Assembly (NCBI RefSeq): GCF_007997035.1
Contig: NZ_VOSS01000022.1
Location: forward strand, 45,741-109,740
Source: Ralstonia sp. TCR112
Lineage (GTDB): Bacteria; Pseudomonadota; Gammaproteobacteria; Burkholderiales; Burkholderiaceae
Reading direction: 5' to 3'
DNA: 64,000 nucleotides
Shown: piece after piece, positions 60,754 through 64,000 of the stretch
Layout: each line of letters begins with the position of its first letter
Position numbering within the stretch: the first letter of the stretch is position 1
Position numbers and translations under genes: made by a program
Notes under the pieces: model-generated
What the model was told of the DNA's origin: nothing
The model's input: only the letters and a program-made list of their open reading frames with translations
Database searches by the model: none

Positions 60754-63444
60754 ATGTCGGCCGTACCAGAACAAGTCCTGGGTGCCACGAGCGCCAGCGA
60801 CGTTGATCCCCAGGAAACCAAGGAGTGGCTGGAGGCGCTGCAAGGCGTCATCGGCGCGGAAGGCCCGCAACGCGCGGCGTTCCTCCTCGATAAGCAGATC
60901 GAGTACGCGCGCATCAACGGCGTGACGTCTCCGCTGCATGCAGAAACCCCCTATATCAATACGATCCCGGTCGAGAATCAGGAGCGCATTCCGGGCGACC
61001 AGGAAATCGAGCACCGCATTCGCTCGTACACGCGCTGGAATGCCATGGCGATGGTGCTGCGTGCGAACAAGGACACCAACGTCGGCGGCCACATCTCGTC
61101 GTTCGCTTCGGCGGCCACGCTGTATGACGTCGGCTACAACCATTTCTGGCATGCCCCGTCGGACAAGCACGGCGGCGATATGGTGTTCGTGCAGGGCCAC
61201 TCGGCACCGGGCGTTTACTCGCGCGCATTCCTGCTGGGCCGTCTGAGCGAAGAGCAACTCGACAGCTTCCGTCAGGAAGTCGACGGCAAGGGCATCTCGT
61301 CGTACCCGCACCCGTGGCTGATGCCGGATTTCTGGCAATTCCCGACAGTGTCGATGGGCCTGGGCCCGATCATGGCGATCTACCAGGCGCGCTTCACCAA
61401 GTACCTGGCCAGCCGCGGCCTGATCCAGAACTGGGAAAACCGCAAGGTCTGGGCGTTCCTGGGCGATGGTGAAACCGATGAGCCGGAATCGCTGGGCGCG
61501 ATCGGCATGGCCGGCCGCGAAAAGCTGGACAACCTCGTCTTCGTGATCAACTGCAACCTGCAGCGCCTGGATGGTCCGGTGCGCGGCAACGGCAAGATCA
61601 TTCAAGAGCTGGAATCGGAATTCCGCGGCGCCGGCTGGAACGTCATCAAGGTCATCTGGGGCAGCCGTTGGGATCAGCTGCTTGCCCGCGACACCAAGGG
61701 CCTGCTGATGAGCCGCATGATGGAATGCGTCGACGGCGAGTACCAGACCTTCAAGTCCAAGAGCGGCGCCTATGTGCGCGAGCACTTCTTCAACACGCCC
61801 GAACTCAAGGCCATGGTGGCCGACTGGTCCGACGACGACATCTGGGCGCTGAACCGCGGCGGCCATGATCCGCACAAGATCTACGCAGCGTTCAAGGCGG
61901 CAACGGACCACAAGGGCCAGCCGACCGTCATCCTCGCCAAGACCATCAAGGGCTACGGCATGGGCGAAGCCGGTGAAGCGATGAACATCGCCCACCAGCA
62001 GAAGAAGATGCCGGTGGATGCCATCCGCAAGCTGCGCGATCGCTTCAATATTCCGGTCGCCGACGACCAGCTCGAGCACGTTCCGTACGTCAAGTTTGAA
62101 GAGGGCTCGAAGGAACTCGAATACATGCGCAAGGCGCGCATGGACCTCGGCGGCTACCTGCCGGCCCGTCGCCAGAAGGCCGACCCGCTGCAAGTTCCGG
62201 CGCTGTCTGCGTTCGACGCGTTGCTCAAGGCCACCGGTGAAGGCCGCGAGGTGTCCACGACGATGGCCTTCGTGCGCATTCTGAACATCCTGCTGAAGGA
62301 CAAGAACATCGGTAAGCACGTTGTACCCATCGTGCCGGATGAGTCGCGCACGTTCGGCATGGAAGGTCTGTTCCGCCAGGTCGGCATCTGGAACCAGGAA
62401 GGCCAGAAGTACGTGCCGCAGGATCACGACCAGCTGATGTTCTACAAGGAATCGCAGACGGGTCAGGTGCTGCAGGAAGGCATCAACGAAGCCGGCGCCA
62501 TGTGCGACTGGATCGCGGCCGCCACGTCGTATTCGACGCATGGCGTGGCGATGATCCCGTTCTACATCTACTACTCGATGTTCGGCATCCAGCGTATCGG
62601 CGACCTCTGCTGGGCCGCCGGCGACATGCGTTCGCGCGGCTTCCTGCTAGGCGGCACCGCAGGCCGGACCACGCTGAACGGCGAAGGCCTGCAGCACGAA
62701 GATGGTCACTCGCACGTGTACCACGCTGCCATCCCGAACTGCATCTCGTATGACCCGACCTTCCAGTACGAACTGGCGGTGATCATGCAAGACGGCCTGC
62801 GTCGCATGTATGTCGAGCAGGAAGACGTCTACTACTACCTGACGGTGATGAACGAGAACTACGAGCACCCGGAAATGCCGGCGGGTGTCGAGGCCGACAT
62901 CATCAAGGGGATGTACCAGTTCAAGAAGGGCGTCGAAAACAGCAACGCACCGCGCGTGCAACTGCTGGGTTCGGGCACGATCTTCCGTGAAGTGATCGCC
63001 GCCGCCGATCTGTTGAAGAAGGACTGGGGCGTGGAATCCGACCTGTGGGGCTGCCCGAGCTTTACCGAGCTGGCCCGTGAAGGCAACGCTACCGCACGCT
63101 GGAACCTGCTCAACCCGACCGAGCCGCAACGCGAGTCGCACGTCGAGAAGCTGCTCAAGAACGCACGCGGCCCGGTCATCGCATCGACCGACTACGTTCG
63201 TACGTTCGCCGAGCAGATCCGCGCCTTCGTGCCGCGTCGCTACGTGGTGCTGGGCACCGACGGTTTCGGCCGCTCGGATACCCGTGAGAAGCTGCGTCAC
63301 TTCTTCGAGGTGGATCGCTACTGGGTGACGGTCGCGTCGCTCAAGGCGCTCGCCGACGAAGGCGTGCTGCCGCGCGAAAAGGTGGCCGAGGCACTGAAGA
63401 AGTACAACCTCGATCCGAACAAGCCCAACCCGATGACCGTATAA
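60754..63444 (+). CDS. aceE: pyruvate dehydrogenase E1 component
   Basis: An 896-residue homodimeric E1. HISSFASAATLYDVGYNHFW, FLGDGETDEPESLGAIGMAG (thiamine-diphosphate binding), NLVFVINCNLQRLDGPVRGN and the RTTLNGEGLQHEDGHSH block are diagnostic of the AceE type. The enzyme decarboxylates pyruvate and acetylates the lipoyl group of E2, feeding acetyl-CoA to the TCA cycle. The ATG at 60754 follows AAGGAG; the frame is open upstream but not conserved. aceF follows 153 bases downstream. Confidence 0.97.
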   Translation: MSAVPEQVLGATSASDVDPQETKEWLEALQGVIGAEGPQRAAFLLDKQIEYARINGVTSPLHAETPYINTIPVENQERIPGDQEIEHRIRSYTRWNAMAMVLRANKDTNVGGHISSFASAATLYDVGYNHFWHAPSDKHGGDMVFVQGHSAPGVYSRAFLLGRLSEEQLDSFRQEVDGKGISSYPHPWLMPDFWQFPTVSMGLGPIMAIYQARFTKYLASRGLIQNWENRKVWAFLGDGETDEPESLGAIGMAGREKLDNLVFVINCNLQRLDGPVRGNGKIIQELESEFRGAGWNVIKVIWGSRWDQLLARDTKGLLMSRMMECVDGEYQTFKSKSGAYVREHFFNTPELKAMVADWSDDDIWALNRGGHDPHKIYAAFKAATDHKGQPTVILAKTIKGYGMGEAGEAMNIAHQQKKMPVDAIRKLRDRFNIPVADDQLEHVPYVKFEEGSKELEYMRKARMDLGGYLPARRQKADPLQVPALSAFDALLKATGEGREVSTTMAFVRILNILLKDKNIGKHVVPIVPDESRTFGMEGLFRQVGIWNQEGQKYVPQDHDQLMFYKESQTGQVLQEGINEAGAMCDWIAAATSYSTHGVAMIPFYIYYSMFGIQRIGDLCWAAGDMRSRGFLLGGTAGRTTLNGEGLQHEDGHSHVYHAAIPNCISYDPTFQYELAVIMQDGLRRMYVEQEDVYYYLTVMNENYEHPEMPAGVEADIIKGMYQFKKGVENSNAPRVQLLGSGTIFREVIAAADLLKKDWGVESDLWGCPSFTELAREGNATARWNLLNPTEPQRESHVEKLLKNARGPVIASTDYVRTFAEQIRAFVPRRYVVLGTDGFGRSDTREKLRHFFEVDRYWVTVASLKALADEGVLPREKVAEALKKYNLDPNKPNPMTV

Positions 63445-63597
63445 CGGAGCCGCCGGGCGCGCGGGTTGCGTCCCGGCCGGGCACCGCCCCGACAGACTTC
63501 CCGCAACGTGCATTTGCCTGCACGATGCGGTAGCCTGCGGGGCAACGCGTGTCCACGGCCGGATGCTCTCGCCGCCAGACCCTCTGGAGACAGAAGA

Positions 63598-64000
63598 ATG
63601 AGTCAAGTCGTAGAAATCAAGGTGCCGGACATCGGCGACTACAAAGACGTCCCGGTGATCGAAGTGCTGGTCAAGGCGGGCGATACCGTCAACGCCGAAG
63701 ATTCGCTGGTCACGCTGGAGTCGGACAAGGCGACCATGGACGTGCCTTCGCCCAAGAGCGGCGTCGTCAAGGAAGTGAAGATCAAGGTGGGTGACACCGT
63801 GTCGGAAGGCTCGCTGGTGCTGCTGCTCGAAGAGCAGGGCGCTGCCGCTGCACCGGCCCCGGCACCCCAAGCTGCGCCCGCACCGACTCCGGCCGCTGCT
63901 GCACCGGCACCCGCACCGGCCGCGCAAGCCCCGACCCCTGCTCCGGCTGCCGCTGGTGGCGGCACGATCGAAGTGAAGGTGCCGGACATCGGCGACTACA
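63598..64000 (+). CDS. aceF: dihydrolipoamide acetyltransferase (E2), N-terminal part, cut by window edge
   Basis: The first 134 residues are visible. A lipoyl domain begins VEIKVPDIGDYKDVPVIEVL, with the lipoylated lysine in ESDKATMDVPSPKSG. A Pro/Ala-rich linker of about 40 residues follows, and then a second lipoyl domain starts (GTIEVKVPDIGDY). The catalytic core lies outside the window. Together with AceE it forms the pyruvate dehydrogenase complex. GGAGACAGAAG before the ATG gives a good ribosome-binding site. Confidence 0.95.
   Translation, partial: MSQVVEIKVPDIGDYKDVPVIEVLVKAGDTVNAEDSLVTLESDKATMDVPSPKSGVVKEVKIKVGDTVSEGSLVLLLEEQGAAAAPAPAPQAAPAPTPAAAAPAPAPAAQAPTPAPAAAGGGTIEVKVPDIGDY

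Overview
The window is a 64-kb piece of a high-GC betaproteobacterial chromosome. Gene content and order (tRNA-Val after relA; thrS-infC-rpmI-rplT-pheS-pheT-ihfA-merR; aceE-aceF with a divergent PAS-kinase/FixJ-type pair; an acdS/acdR pair) point to Burkholderiaceae and most likely the genus Ralstonia. That placement rests on recognising protein families, not on a database search.

Layout. 1-2.9 kb: the 5' end of ACC deaminase (acdS) with its divergent Lrp-type regulator, then a cysteine desulfurase fused to a phosphatase-like domain, with another Lrp-type regulator divergent to it. 2.9-5.3 kb: the scar of a deleted type VI secretion locus (tssA tail, tssB middle, tssM tail, apparently intact tssL), ending at tRNA-Arg. 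5.4-12.6 kb: small proteins, a FAD-linked oxidase, a WrbA-like flavoprotein, a YihY-family membrane protein, an alpha/beta hydrolase and a homocysteine synthase. 12.8-18.7 kb: CBS-domain protein, transporter-acyltransferase fusion, secreted FKBP, aroC and ETF-ubiquinone oxidoreductase. 18.9-23.6 kb: an SDR, a frameshifted PAS-LuxR regulator and the ketone-body operon scoA-scoB-3-hydroxybutyrate dehydrogenase. 23.6-34.7 kb: RidA, relA, tRNA-Val, then the translation block thrS to ihfA and merR. 34.7-38.6 kb: an accessory, partly decayed stretch between merR and tRNA-Pro, with an orphan membrane protein, a lipocalin-like lipoprotein, HxlR regulator, azoreductase stub, NAD(P)H-binding protein and a broken SRAP gene. 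38.8-46.4 kb: a NTF2-like/MerR operon with a textbook MerR promoter, AraC regulator, AhpD-like protein, aldose epimerase, dinB and an amino-acid permease. 46.5-53.9 kb: the homoprotocatechuate (4-hydroxyphenylacetate lower pathway) operon hpaG1-G2-E-D-F-H-I, with hpaR on the opposite strand behind an exonuclease III gene. 54-64 kb: oligopeptidase A, folD, a two-component system and the pyruvate dehydrogenase genes aceE and aceF (aceF is cut by the window end).

The most interesting non-coding structure is upstream of thrS. A 14-codon leader ORF with three consecutive threonine codons and its own ribosome-binding site is followed by mutually exclusive pairing segments and a strong intrinsic terminator. 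This is the architecture of a classical ribosome-mediated transcription attenuator responding to charged tRNA-Thr. Other notable items are the T6SS deletion scar, the cysteine desulfurase fusion, the one-base frameshift in the PAS-LuxR gene, three clear operator dyads (hpa promoter, HxlR-azoR gap, MerR promoter) and an octamer tandem repeat between hpaH and hpaI.
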